From assembly GCF_001891125.1 (NCBI RefSeq), contig NZ_CP015247.1:638501-702500 (forward strand): a stretch of 64,000 nucleotides of DNA, given 5' to 3'. The notes under the pieces were generated by a model, which was given only the letters and a program-made list of their open reading frames with translations, was not told the DNA's origin and ran no database searches. This DNA is from Leuconostoc suionicum. Its GTDB lineage: Bacteria > Bacillota > Bacilli > Lactobacillales > Lactobacillaceae. The position numbers and the translations under genes were made by a program. Of this stretch, positions 9,463-18,650 are shown in pieces (within the stretch, counting starts at the first letter, position 1; each line of letters starts with the position of its first letter).

Positions 9463-9477
9463 GGTGCTAATGGCACC
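9463..9477 (+). other. Small hairpin between rseP and proS
   Basis: GGTGC paired with GCACC around a 5-nt loop, not followed by a T-run. It lies in the 50-bp gap before proS. The gap is far too short for a T-box leader. The hairpin may affect mRNA stability or have no role. Confidence 0.3.
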
Positions 9478-9507
9478 GTACATAACAACAAAACATAAGG
9501 GGAATTC

Positions 9508-11226
9508 ATGAAACAGTCGAAATTATTAATGCCAACATTGCGGGACATTCCAGCAGAGGCTGAAGTAAAAAGCCATCAACTCTTGCTAAAAGCAGGGTAT
9601 ATTCGCCCAATTGCAGCGGGAATGTTTTCATATTTACCACTAGCAAAACGAGTTTTAAATAAAATTGAAACAATTATTCGTGAAGAGATGGATAAGATTG
9701 AGGCCAACGAAATGTTGGTACCTGAAGTCTTACCAGCCGAGCTATGGCAACGTTCTGGTCGTTATGAAACATACGGACCAGCTTTATATAAGTTTAAAAA
9801 TCGTCAAGATCGCGATTTTATTTTGGGCCCCACGCACGAAGAAACTTTTACGCAATTAATTGCTGATGAAATTAAGTCATACAAGAAATTACCGTTAACT
9901 GTTTATCAAATTCAGGCAAAGTTCCGTGATGAAAACCGACCACGTTTCGGCCTATTACGCACTCGTGAATTTATTATGAAAGACGCTTACTCATTTAGTG
10001 CTGATCAAGAGGGGTTGGATGAGGCATTTCATAATATGGAAGAAGCCTACACCAATATCTTTGATCGACTGGGGCTCGAGTATCGTGCAATAGTTGGCGA
10101 TGCTGGTGCTATGGGTGGATCAGACTCTAAAGAATTTTCGGCACCTGCTGCAGCTGGTGAAGATACGATTGCATATTCTGATGCAACAGATTATGCGGCT
10201 AATCTTGAAATGGCTAAAGACTTCTACGAACGTCAATCTGCAACAGGTGAACAGTTGGCGCTTGAAAAGATTTCAACCCCTGACGAAAAAACAATTGATG
10301 ATGTTGCCACATTTTTGGATAAGCCAAAGAATGAATTGGTGAAGACGATTATGTTCGTTGCAGATGACGAATTGGTTGCTGTTGTGACAACTGGCGATTT
10401 TGAAGTCAATGAAGTTAAGGTTCAGAATTATTTACATGCTGATTCGTTGGTTATGGCTGAAGAAGCGGATGTTCGTAAAGCGGTTGGTGCCGGATTTGGT
10501 TCATTGGGACCAATTGGATTACCAGAAGAAGTTAAACTTCTAGTTGATGAGAGAGCGGCTGATCTAGCTAATTTTGCAGCTGGTGCTAATGAAGACGGGA
10601 TGCATTATGTCAATATTAACTGGAATCGTGATGTTGACTTACTCGCGGAAAATGTTAGTGATTTCCGTACAGCACGTGAGGGTGATTTATCCATAGATGG
10701 TAAGGGTAAATTACAGTTTACTTCAGGTATTGAAATTGGTCATATTTTTAAACTTGGTACACGCTACTCGAAAGCCTTAGGCGCACAAGTTCTGGATAAT
10801 AATGGACGACAAACTGATGTCATCATGGGATCATATGGTATTGGTGTGTCACGTTTATTGAGTGCTATTGCCGAACAAAAGGCTGATGAAGATGGTTTAG
10901 TTTGGCCTGCTAGCGTAGCACCATTTGACATTCATATTGTTCCAATTAACATGAAAGATGAAGACCAAGCTCGTGTGGCTGAACAGTTAGAGACATTGTT
11001 GGTAGCGCAAGGCATGGAAGTACTAGTTGACGATCGTAAAGAACGAGCTGGAGTTAAGTTTGCTGATGCGGACTTGATTGGCCTACCAATCCGTATTACA
11101 GTCGGTAAAAAGGCTGACGAAGATGTTGTAGAAGTCAAAGTTCGAGCAAGCAATACAAACATTGAGATGCGAGTAAGCGAAGTCGTAGATTCTGTCTCAG
11201 TATTGCTAAATGCGTCAGAAAAATAA
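9508..11226 (+). CDS. proS: Prolyl-tRNA synthetase (bacterial type, with editing domain)
   Basis: Charges tRNA-Pro. The 572-aa product is the bacterial ProS form: a class II catalytic core (about 1-230) with motif 2 (RDENRPRFGLLRTREF) and GPTHEE, an inserted YbaK-like editing domain (about 235-385) that hydrolyses Ala-tRNA-Pro, then motif 3 (SYGIGVSRLL) and the anticodon-binding domain (about 465-565). A GGGG-type binding site precedes the ATG. It lies between rseP and polC as in other Firmicutes, with no T-box visible. Confidence 0.97.
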   Translation: MKQSKLLMPTLRDIPAEAEVKSHQLLLKAGYIRPIAAGMFSYLPLAKRVLNKIETIIREEMDKIEANEMLVPEVLPAELWQRSGRYETYGPALYKFKNRQDRDFILGPTHEETFTQLIADEIKSYKKLPLTVYQIQAKFRDENRPRFGLLRTREFIMKDAYSFSADQEGLDEAFHNMEEAYTNIFDRLGLEYRAIVGDAGAMGGSDSKEFSAPAAAGEDTIAYSDATDYAANLEMAKDFYERQSATGEQLALEKISTPDEKTIDDVATFLDKPKNELVKTIMFVADDELVAVVTTGDFEVNEVKVQNYLHADSLVMAEEADVRKAVGAGFGSLGPIGLPEEVKLLVDERAADLANFAAGANEDGMHYVNINWNRDVDLLAENVSDFRTAREGDLSIDGKGKLQFTSGIEIGHIFKLGTRYSKALGAQVLDNNGRQTDVIMGSYGIGVSRLLSAIAEQKADEDGLVWPASVAPFDIHIVPINMKDEDQARVAEQLETLLVAQGMEVLVDDRKERAGVKFADADLIGLPIRITVGKKADEDVVEVKVRASNTNIEMRVSEVVDSVSVLLNASEK

Positions 11227-11240
11227 GTATATTTAAAATT

Positions 11241-11263
11241 GCCGATATTTTATCGGCTTTTTT
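11241..11263 (+). terminator. Intrinsic terminator between proS and polC
   Basis: GCCGATA paired with TATCGGC around a 3-nt loop, followed by TTTTTT. No clear promoter sits between it and polC (18 bp), so it probably works as a partial terminator that lowers polC expression relative to proS. Confidence 0.75.
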
Positions 11264-11281
11264 ACTCAAGTAGAGGATAAA

Positions 11282-14200
11282 ATGAAGTTAACGCAACAAG
11301 AACAATTACAACACTTACTTACGCATATTCAACTACCAGAAGAAATTCATCATTATTTTGATAACGGTTGTTTGTCTCAAGTTGATGTTTCAGTTAGTCA
11401 AAAAATGTGGCTTTTTCATGTCGAAATTGAACAGATACTACCGGTAAATGTATACATGCAATTTCAGCAGTATTTACGAACTGCGTTCACTAATATAGCA
11501 GTGGTTCAACTTGAGATCACCACGCCAGTGCAGCAAGTTAACGAAGAAGTTGTCAATTCTTATTGGCATCTAGCGCTACAAGAATCAAGTCTTAACCATG
11601 CTACAACGCAGCAACTTGCAAGCAACACGATACTAAAGACAATTGAAACGAACCACTTTGGTGTTGCAGTCGGCGCATCAATTTTGTATCGCGCACTGAC
11701 TGTTGAGGTTATCGATTCAATTACGACAGTTTATCATTCTTTTGGTTTACCAAAAATTAAGTTGACTCCAAAGTTGGATGAACAACTTGAGCAAGAAATT
11801 CAAGAAAATGTGGCACAACATCATGCTAAAGCGCGTGAAGATTTGCAGAGAGCAATTGTTGCTAATGAACAATCAAAGCCTAAAGTTTCTAGTGAAGGTG
11901 TTGCATTAGCTTTAGGGCGTAAGATACCTGCTGATGCTGAAATTACACGTTTAGATAGTATAGATGGTGAAGAAAATCGTGTTGTTATAGAGGGATATAT
12001 TTTTGCGGAAGAAATAAGAGAGCTACGTTCTGGACGGAAACTACTAACACTCAAATTGACAGATTATTCAAGCTCTATTTCTGCTAAGAAATTTTCAAAT
12101 AACGAAAATGATGAAGCTGTTTTTGACGGTTTAAAGTCTGGTTTGTGGGTGCGATTAAGTGGAAACATTCAAGAAGATCAATATGCACGCGAATTGGTGA
12201 TGAACATATATGATTTGCAGGTTGTAGATCATGCGAATCGACAAGAAGCTTATCAAGCTGAAAAAAAACATATTGAATTACATGCACATACTAATATGTC
12301 AGCGATGGATGCAGTTACTGATTTTTCAGGCGTCGCGAAATTAGCAAAAAGTTGGGGACAAACTGCTTTGGCTGTTACTGATACGGGTAATGTTCAGGGA
12401 TTCCCTGAGGCATCAGCTGCTGGTGCAAAAAATGGTTTGAAAATGATTTATGGCATGGAAGCTAACTTGGTTGAGGATGGTGAGCCCATTGGCTTTAATT
12501 TAAATCAAACCGAATTATTGAATAAAGACACTATTTTTGTAGCTTTTGATTTGGAAACAACTGGTTTATCGGCAGTGACAGATCGTATTATTGAGTTATC
12601 CGCGGTTAAAATGCAGTTGGGTAACGTTATTGAGAAGTTCTCAGAGTACATTAATCCTGGCTTCCCACTTTCTGAGTTCACCACCAAGTTAACTTCCATT
12701 ACTGATGCTATGGTTGCTAATTCAGATACAGAAGAAAATATTATTAAACGTTTTCGTGAATGGTCTGGGAATGCCGTCTTGGTTGGGCATAATGTCACAT
12801 TTGATGTCGGTTTTATGAATGCTGCCTATACGCGCTATAATCAACCCATTATTATGAATGCTATTATTGATACGTTACCATTTACACGCTGGTTATACCC
12901 TGATTATAAGTCTTATAGATTAGGCACAATTGCCAAGCGTTTCAATATTAATTTGGAACAAGCGCATCGCGCCATTTTTGATGCAGAAACCACTGGACAT
13001 ATCGCTTGGCGATTAATTAAAGAAGCACACGAACGTTATAATTTAAACCGCCATAATGAGTTGAATGATCACATGACTGAAGGAGACGCTTGGAAGCACG
13101 GGCGCCCCGTGCATACCACCTTGTTAGTTCAAAATGCAATAGGTTTGAAAAATTTATATAAATTAGTGTCTCGATCTAACATTGAGTTTTTTGCCCGGGT
13201 ACCGCGTATTCCAAGATCAATTCTAGAACAGTATCGGGAAGGGTTACTTATCGGTACAGGAGATACGGGTGGTGATGTTATCATTACCTTGATTGAAAAA
13301 GGATATCAAGAAGCAAAGAAAAAGGCAGCATATTACGATTTTATTGAAATACAGCCAACAGCCAATTATCAACCAATGATTGAATCAGGATTGATTGCAG
13401 ATGAAGAAAAATTGCAAGATATTTTGAAAGATATGGTGTCAATAGGTGATAAACTTAAGAAACCTGTTGTAGTTACCGAGGATGTAAAGTACACAAATCC
13501 TGAAGACAAGATTTATCGAAATATCTTAATTGCCACACAACCTGGAAACCCACAAAATAGAACCGAATTGCCGGACCTATATTTTAAAACAACACAAGAA
13601 TTACTTGATGATTATGCTTTTATGGGTGAAGCATTAGCAAAAAAGTTGGTTATCGATAATACACATTTAATTGCTGATATGTTAGAGAATGTTGAACCAC
13701 TAAAAAGTGGTTCGTATCCACCAAATATTCCTGAGGCTGGCGATGAGTTAACTGAAAAAACTTATCGCACAGCTAAGGAATGGTACGGTGATCCTATTCC
13801 AGAAGAAATACAGGCTCGCATCGATCAAGAATTAAAAGCCATTATCGGTAATGGGTTTGCGCCACACTACATTATTGCACAAAGGCTGGTTGCGAAATCA
13901 ATTAAAGATGGTTATTTGGTTGGTTCTCGTGGGTCTGTAGGATCCTCATTTGTCGCTACAATGTCTGGAATTACAGAGGTTAATCCCTTGCCACCTCATT
14001 ACCGTTCTTCCCATGGAGATTATTTTGAATTGGTAGATCCTAAGCAGTATGAGTCCGGTTATGATTTGCCTGAAAAAGAAGATCCAAATCATCCCGGTGA
14101 ATTATTGATCGGTGATGGACAAAATATACCGTTTGAAACTTTCATGGGATTTACTGGTAACAAAGTGCCTGATATTGATTTGAATTTTTCTGGTGATTAC

Positions 14201-15595
14201 CAACCAATTGCACATAACTACATGAAAGTATTGTTTGGTGAACATAATGTTTATCGTGCTGGGACAATTGCGACAGTCGCTGAAAAAACAGCTTTTGGTT
14301 ATGTTAAAGCTTATGAACGTGAACATGAAAAACATTACCGTGGTGCCGAAATTGAACGACTTGCACAGGGAATGACAGGGGTTAAACGTACTACTGGTCA
14401 ACATCCGGGTGGTATTTTGATTGTACCGCGTGAATATGAGGTATATGACTTTACACCAATACAATATCCAGCTGATGACCAAAAATCTCTCTGGCAAACT
14501 ACACACATGGATTATCATTCAATACATGATAATTTACTTAAAATGGATATACTGGGTCATGATGATCCAACAATGGTACGTACTTTAAAGGATATGTCGG
14601 GAATTGACCCGCAGTCAATTCCTGCCAATGATCCTGGTGTGTTGAGCTTGTTTACATCAACTGAAGCATTAGGCGTTACACCTGAGCAAATTTTTTCTAA
14701 CACAGGAACACTTGGCTTACCTGAATTTGGTACAAATTTTGTGCGAGGTATGTTAACAGAAACGCAGCCACATACTTACTCGGAATTATTACAAATTTCT
14801 GGTTTATCTCATGGTACTGATGTTTGGTTAGGTAATGCCAATGAATTAATTGAGAATGGTACAGCAACAATCGGTACAGTAATTGGAACGCGTGATAAAA
14901 TTATGACCGATTTAATTAACTGGGGATTTCCTGCTGCTGATGCCTTCAATATTATGGAAAAAGTACGTAAAGGAAAAGGAATAACAGACGAATACCAAAA
15001 ACAGTTGCGTGAAGCAAAAATTCCTGAATGGTATATTCAATCAATGCTGAAGATTAAGTATATGTTCCCACGTGCTCATGCTGCGGCGTACGTTCTTATG
15101 GCGCTAAGAATTGCTTACTTTAAGGTATACTTTCCAACGATATACTATGCCACTTATTTTTCTGTAAGGGCTGATGCGTTTGATATCGTTGCTATGAGTC
15201 GCGGTAAGGATGCAACTAAAGCAGCAATACAGAAGCTCAAGTCGCTAGGAAATGATGCCACTGTTGGAGACAAAAATTTGTTAACTGTTTTAGAGATGGC
15301 TAATGAAGCATTGGAACGTAATATCACTTTTGCTATGGTTGATTTAAATAAGTCTGAAGCACTGGAGTGGGTCATCGATGGGGATACATTGATTCCGCCA
15401 TTCGTTTCTTTACCTGGATTGGGAGATAATGTGGCAAAGCAAATCGTTGCTGCTAGAACAGAAAAACCATTCATCAGTAAAGAAGATTTAAAGAAGCGTG
15501 GAAAAGTCTCACAAACAATTATTGAGTTTATGACATTGCACTCGGTTTTAGATGGATTGCCGGATGAAAATCAGTTAAGTTTGTTTGATTTTTAG
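11282..15595 (+). CDS. polC: DNA polymerase III alpha subunit, Gram-positive PolC type
   Basis: Replicative DNA polymerase with built-in proofreading. The full-length 1437-aa protein shows the PolC order: N-terminal domain, OB fold (about 230-320), first half of a PHP domain (HAHTNMSAMD near 337), an inserted DEDDh 3'-5' exonuclease (FDLETTGL near 422, GHNVTFDVGF near 505, FDAETTG near 564), the rest of PHP, then the C-family polymerase core with the metal-binding PDIDLNFSGD motif near 960, and a C-terminal helix-hairpin-helix region. It is the last gene of the uppS cluster. PolC-type enzyme is a Firmicutes marker. Confidence 0.98.
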   Translation: MKLTQQEQLQHLLTHIQLPEEIHHYFDNGCLSQVDVSVSQKMWLFHVEIEQILPVNVYMQFQQYLRTAFTNIAVVQLEITTPVQQVNEEVVNSYWHLALQESSLNHATTQQLASNTILKTIETNHFGVAVGASILYRALTVEVIDSITTVYHSFGLPKIKLTPKLDEQLEQEIQENVAQHHAKAREDLQRAIVANEQSKPKVSSEGVALALGRKIPADAEITRLDSIDGEENRVVIEGYIFAEEIRELRSGRKLLTLKLTDYSSSISAKKFSNNENDEAVFDGLKSGLWVRLSGNIQEDQYARELVMNIYDLQVVDHANRQEAYQAEKKHIELHAHTNMSAMDAVTDFSGVAKLAKSWGQTALAVTDTGNVQGFPEASAAGAKNGLKMIYGMEANLVEDGEPIGFNLNQTELLNKDTIFVAFDLETTGLSAVTDRIIELSAVKMQLGNVIEKFSEYINPGFPLSEFTTKLTSITDAMVANSDTEENIIKRFREWSGNAVLVGHNVTFDVGFMNAAYTRYNQPIIMNAIIDTLPFTRWLYPDYKSYRLGTIAKRFNINLEQAHRAIFDAETTGHIAWRLIKEAHERYNLNRHNELNDHMTEGDAWKHGRPVHTTLLVQNAIGLKNLYKLVSRSNIEFFARVPRIPRSILEQYREGLLIGTGDTGGDVIITLIEKGYQEAKKKAAYYDFIEIQPTANYQPMIESGLIADEEKLQDILKDMVSIGDKLKKPVVVTEDVKYTNPEDKIYRNILIATQPGNPQNRTELPDLYFKTTQELLDDYAFMGEALAKKLVIDNTHLIADMLENVEPLKSGSYPPNIPEAGDELTEKTYRTAKEWYGDPIPEEIQARIDQELKAIIGNGFAPHYIIAQRLVAKSIKDGYLVGSRGSVGSSFVATMSGITEVNPLPPHYRSSHGDYFELVDPKQYESGYDLPEKEDPNHPGELLIGDGQNIPFETFMGFTGNKVPDIDLNFSGDYQPIAHNYMKVLFGEHNVYRAGTIATVAEKTAFGYVKAYEREHEKHYRGAEIERLAQGMTGVKRTTGQHPGGILIVPREYEVYDFTPIQYPADDQKSLWQTTHMDYHSIHDNLLKMDILGHDDPTMVRTLKDMSGIDPQSIPANDPGVLSLFTSTEALGVTPEQIFSNTGTLGLPEFGTNFVRGMLTETQPHTYSELLQISGLSHGTDVWLGNANELIENGTATIGTVIGTRDKIMTDLINWGFPAADAFNIMEKVRKGKGITDEYQKQLREAKIPEWYIQSMLKIKYMFPRAHAAAYVLMALRIAYFKVYFPTIYYATYFSVRADAFDIVAMSRGKDATKAAIQKLKSLGNDATVGDKNLLTVLEMANEALERNITFAMVDLNKSEALEWVIDGDTLIPPFVSLPGLGDNVAKQIVAARTEKPFISKEDLKKRGKVSQTIIEFMTLHSVLDGLPDENQLSLFDF

Positions 15596-15663
15596 TAATT
15601 ATGTTAAACTTTTGATACGGATATAAAACATTCTAAATCTGTCTACATTAGAGGGAGAAATTT

Positions 15664-16071
15664 ATGAAACATGAATGGCATCAAAAGGTAGCTGGATATT
15701 TTGAATACGTTTTAAATATTATGATGATTTTAATTGGTATCGTTATATTTGGTTTTTTGATTCGTGAAATTTGGAATTTGGCACAAATGTTGTCAATTAA
15801 GGATATTTCAGGGCATTTTACGGAATTAGCTGAGCAAATATTGATTGTCTTTCTATTTTTTGAATTTTTGGGATTAGGGAGAGAATACTTTGTTAAGGAT
15901 GCGCATATTTCCACTGATAATTTCTTGTATATTGGTGTTACAGCTATTGTACGAGCAATGCTTGTATATCACGATGAAACTTATAAAACATTAATGCTAG
16001 CTGCTTCGATATTCTTACTTATTTCAGCTCAGGCAATTTATCGTTACTTTAGACCAAAGCAAAAATATTGA
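15664..16071 (+). CDS. PsiE-family membrane protein
   Basis: A 135-aa integral membrane protein with four hydrophobic segments (about 12-34, 55-75, 88-104, 108-127). The pattern of an acidic residue in segment 2 (LFFEFLGLGREYF) and the following LYIGVTAIVRAML matches the PsiE/PF06146 family, described as phosphate-starvation inducible in Escherichia coli; its biochemical role is unknown. GAGGGAGAAA gives a good binding site for the ATG. A possible promoter (TTGATA at 15612, TAAATC at 15634, 16-bp spacer) is weak. No Pho box was recognised. Confidence 0.75.
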   Translation: MKHEWHQKVAGYFEYVLNIMMILIGIVIFGFLIREIWNLAQMLSIKDISGHFTELAEQILIVFLFFEFLGLGREYFVKDAHISTDNFLYIGVTAIVRAMLVYHDETYKTLMLAASIFLLISAQAIYRYFRPKQKY

Positions 16072-16128
16072 ATAACTAATATTTAAAAAAGAATGTTTAG
16101 TAATCTATGCTTTTCGTTATCTATTTCA

Positions 16129-16137
16129 TGGTATGAT
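16129..16137 (+). promoter_or_regulatory. Putative extended -10 promoter for ribokinase gene
   Basis: TGG followed by TATGAT (16132-16137), 34 bp before the chosen ribokinase start. No good -35 is visible, in keeping with an extended -10. Confidence 0.45.
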
Positions 16138-16170
16138 AATAAAAGAAATTTTATTAAAATGGACGGAAAC

Positions 16171-17082
16171 ATGACTAAAAACATTGTTGTACTCGGCAGC
16201 TTGAATGTCGATAATATTATGAAAATGCCACGGATGCCACTTGTTGGCGAAACAATGGCGCTTACTGATGTAACAACAGCACCAGGTGGTAAAGGGGCTA
16301 ATCAGGCAGTTGCCGCATCACGGCAAGGAGCAAATGTTTCATTTATTGGTGCTGTTGGCAACGATGCGAATGGACAGTTTATGAGAGCAACATTACTCAC
16401 TAATGGTGTTAATGTGGACGCAGTGTCAACAAATAGTGATGTGCCAACTGGGTCAGCATACATTATGTTGCAAGATAGTGGTGCAAATACAATATTGATT
16501 CATGGTGGGGCAAACCAAGCCTTAACAATTGAGGACATAAATACAGCGTTAATTGCGCAAGCTGATGTACTAATCGCACAATTTGAAGTGCCGTTCGAAG
16601 TTATTTTGGCGGCATTTAAAATTGCTAAACAAAATAATGTGCAAACAATCCTAAATCCAGCTCCGGCTGTGTACGAACTTACCCCAGAACTAATGGCTGT
16701 TACTGATATTGTGCTGCCAAATGAAACAGAAGCGCAATTACTAACGGGCATCAGTGTTATCAATGACGAGGGTGTTTTAAATCGAGTTAGCGATGCCCTA
16801 CAAGCGAAGGGAGTCCAACGGAGTATTATCACATTAGGAGAAGCGGGATCATTTATCGCCGATGGTCAAAAAAGATGGTGGGTACAACCCGAAAAGGTAG
16901 ATGCACAAGATACTACTGCGGCAGGTGACACTTTTATTGGTACATTAGCCAGCGTCATAGCACCTGATTTTAGTAATTTAGATGATGCTGTGCAGCGAGC
17001 TAACATTGCTAGTGCAATCGCTGTAACACGTCCAGGTGCTATTCCTTCAATTCCAACAGACAAAGAGGTTGATAACTATTGA
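16171..17082 (+). CDS. rbsK: Ribokinase (PfkB family)
   Basis: Phosphorylates ribose to ribose-5-phosphate using ATP, feeding the pentose phosphate pathway and PRPP synthesis. The chosen start at ATG 16171 gives 303 aa beginning MTKNIVVLGSLNVDNIMKMP; the open frame to 16093 would cover the promoter and encode a non-homologous extension. PfkB signatures are present: GGKGANQAVAASRQGA near residue 41 and DTTAAGDTFIGT near residue 250 with the catalytic Asp. No ribose transporter or repressor is adjacent. The stop overlaps the next gene, so the two are probably translated together. Confidence 0.9.
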   Translation: MTKNIVVLGSLNVDNIMKMPRMPLVGETMALTDVTTAPGGKGANQAVAASRQGANVSFIGAVGNDANGQFMRATLLTNGVNVDAVSTNSDVPTGSAYIMLQDSGANTILIHGGANQALTIEDINTALIAQADVLIAQFEVPFEVILAAFKIAKQNNVQTILNPAPAVYELTPELMAVTDIVLPNETEAQLLTGISVINDEGVLNRVSDALQAKGVQRSIITLGEAGSFIADGQKRWWVQPEKVDAQDTTAAGDTFIGTLASVIAPDFSNLDDAVQRANIASAIAVTRPGAIPSIPTDKEVDNY

Positions 17083-18494
17083 TGTTGCCTGAAGACTTTA
17101 AAAATAAATACAATCGGCTCCTCGGCGATGAGTATGAAGATTTTTTATTGAGTTTTGACGCACCGGCTCAAAAAGCGTATCGTGTGAATCCATTAAAACC
17201 GCATCCTGTCGTCAATGATACAGAAGATCATGGTAATCTTCCCTATGGTAAATGGGGACATTTTGGAGCTGTTAACGGACATTCAGTAGACCACGTTACT
17301 GGTGTGGTCTACTCCCAAGAGCCGTCAGCGCAATTTGTGGGTGAGGTTGTTAGGCCAAATCCAGGCGAACGCGTTTTAGATTTAGCCGCTGCACCGGGTG
17401 GGAAATCAACTCATCTTGCAGCATTCATGGGGCAAGAAGGACTATTATGGTCTAACGAAATATTCTTAAATCGTGCAAAAATTTTGAGTGAAAATATCGA
17501 GCGTATGGGCATTAAAAATGCAATTGTTAGTTCACATACACCAGCTGAACTGAGTTCAAGATTACCTCTTTTTTTCGATAAAATCTTATTAGACGCCCCT
17601 TGTTCTGGTGAGGGAATGTTTCGTAAAGATCCCAGTGCGACAGACTATTGGCACGAACATTATCCAGCAGAGAATGCCACGAGGCAGCGTGAAATTCTCG
17701 GAGAAGCTGTTAAAATGCTTCGTCCGGGTGGGCAGATAGTTTACTCAACTTGTACATTTGCTCCAGAAGAGGACGAACAAATAATCAATTGGCTCATGGC
17801 GGAGTATCCTGAATTTAGTTTGGTTTCGATTGAAAAACCAAACAGCGCTAATATCAGTGATGCACGTCCTGAATGGATAGACGAACTTTTTGTAAATGGA
17901 ACAAATGAGCACAGTGCAACGACAACCAAAGATGAGATGAAAAAAGCTGCAAGATTGTGGCCACATAAGCTTGAAGGGGAAGGACATTTTGTGGCGAAGC
18001 TTGTTAAGGCTAATGACGATTACGATGATGTATCTGTTGTCAAACCGCTTAAAAACAAACCTTTAGATAAACAACAACGTGAACTCTTATTTAGTTTTTT
18101 TGAGGAAACATTGGTTACATTTGATCAAAAAGCAAATGAATATGTTTTGTTTGGAGATCATTTGTATATGGCACCATTTGGCACACCAGATATTTCAAGT
18201 ATGAAGATATTACGTCTTGGCCTTGAATTAGGTTTATTTAAGAAAAAAAGATTCGAGCCAGCACATGCGTTAGCTCTGGCCTTGAACCCTGATGAAGTTA
18301 ATCAGTCGTATGAAATGAACCATGAGGAGTGGGCACAATTTGTTCATGGTGATGTCATTCAGACAAGGCAGGACCTAGACAAAGGTTGGGTATTAATGAC
18401 TGCTAAAGGTAACGGTGCTGGATGGGGACGCTACGTTAACGGACAAATTAAGAACTTTTTTCCAAAAGGATTGCGGTTTGTTGTTAAAAAATAA
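17082..18494 (+). CDS. rRNA (cytosine-5-)-methyltransferase, RsmF/NOL1-NOP2-Sun family
   Basis: SAM-dependent m5C methyltransferase acting on 16S rRNA in related bacteria. The 470-aa product has the SAM site VLDLAAAPGGKSTHLA (about 103-118), the DAPCSGEGMFRKDP motif (about 172-185) and the second active-site Cys in YSTCTFAPEEDE (about 222). The PCSGEGMFRKD form and the C-terminal PUA-like region (about 330-470, ending FFPKGLRF) are typical of RsmF/YebU-type enzymes of Firmicutes. The ATG at 17082 overlaps the ribokinase stop; a TTG at 17079 is an alternative. A terminator follows. Confidence 0.9.
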   Translation: MLPEDFKNKYNRLLGDEYEDFLLSFDAPAQKAYRVNPLKPHPVVNDTEDHGNLPYGKWGHFGAVNGHSVDHVTGVVYSQEPSAQFVGEVVRPNPGERVLDLAAAPGGKSTHLAAFMGQEGLLWSNEIFLNRAKILSENIERMGIKNAIVSSHTPAELSSRLPLFFDKILLDAPCSGEGMFRKDPSATDYWHEHYPAENATRQREILGEAVKMLRPGGQIVYSTCTFAPEEDEQIINWLMAEYPEFSLVSIEKPNSANISDARPEWIDELFVNGTNEHSATTTKDEMKKAARLWPHKLEGEGHFVAKLVKANDDYDDVSVVKPLKNKPLDKQQRELLFSFFEETLVTFDQKANEYVLFGDHLYMAPFGTPDISSMKILRLGLELGLFKKKRFEPAHALALALNPDEVNQSYEMNHEEWAQFVHGDVIQTRQDLDKGWVLMTAKGNGAGWGRYVNGQIKNFFPKGLRFVVKK

Positions 18495-18517
18495 ATTTTT
18501 TTGGACAGCTTTTCTTT

Positions 18518-18550
18518 AAAAAACAAGGACTGAAAATGGCCTTGTTTTTT
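18518..18550 (+). terminator. Rho-independent terminator
   Basis: AAAAAACAAGG paired with CCTTGTTTTTT around an 11-nt loop, just after the RsmF-like gene. Confidence 0.85.
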
Positions 18551-18594
18551 CTTCGCGGTCACGTAAAATGTATTAATGTTAGTATTCGAGAAAG

Positions 18595-18603
18595 TGCTAC
18601 ACT
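18595..18603 (+). promoter_or_regulatory. Putative extended -10 promoter of the BMP-family gene
   Basis: TGC followed by TACACT at 18598-18603, 48 bp before the start codon. The -35 region is poor. No PurBox or purine riboswitch was seen here, although nucleoside uptake would be a plausible context. Confidence 0.45.
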
Positions 18604-18650
18604 AATCAAGATTATTTTATTGAAAACAAGGTGAAACGGGAGAAATTATC

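Noticed and set aside
8980-9483. 167-codon minus-strand frame opposite rseP
   Set aside because: It lies opposite the conserved rseP C-terminus; its composition mirrors the complement of membrane-protein codons.
9458-9507. T-box leader before proS
   Set aside because: The gap is 50 bp and has no T-box sequence or large antiterminator structure, only a small hairpin.
14102-14518. 138-codon minus-strand frame inside polC
   Set aside because: A shadow of the polC coding sequence; no start site and polC is intact in the other frame.
18550-18650. Purine riboswitch upstream of the BMP-family gene
   Set aside because: The space after the promoter is about 40 nt and lacks the conserved riboswitch loops.
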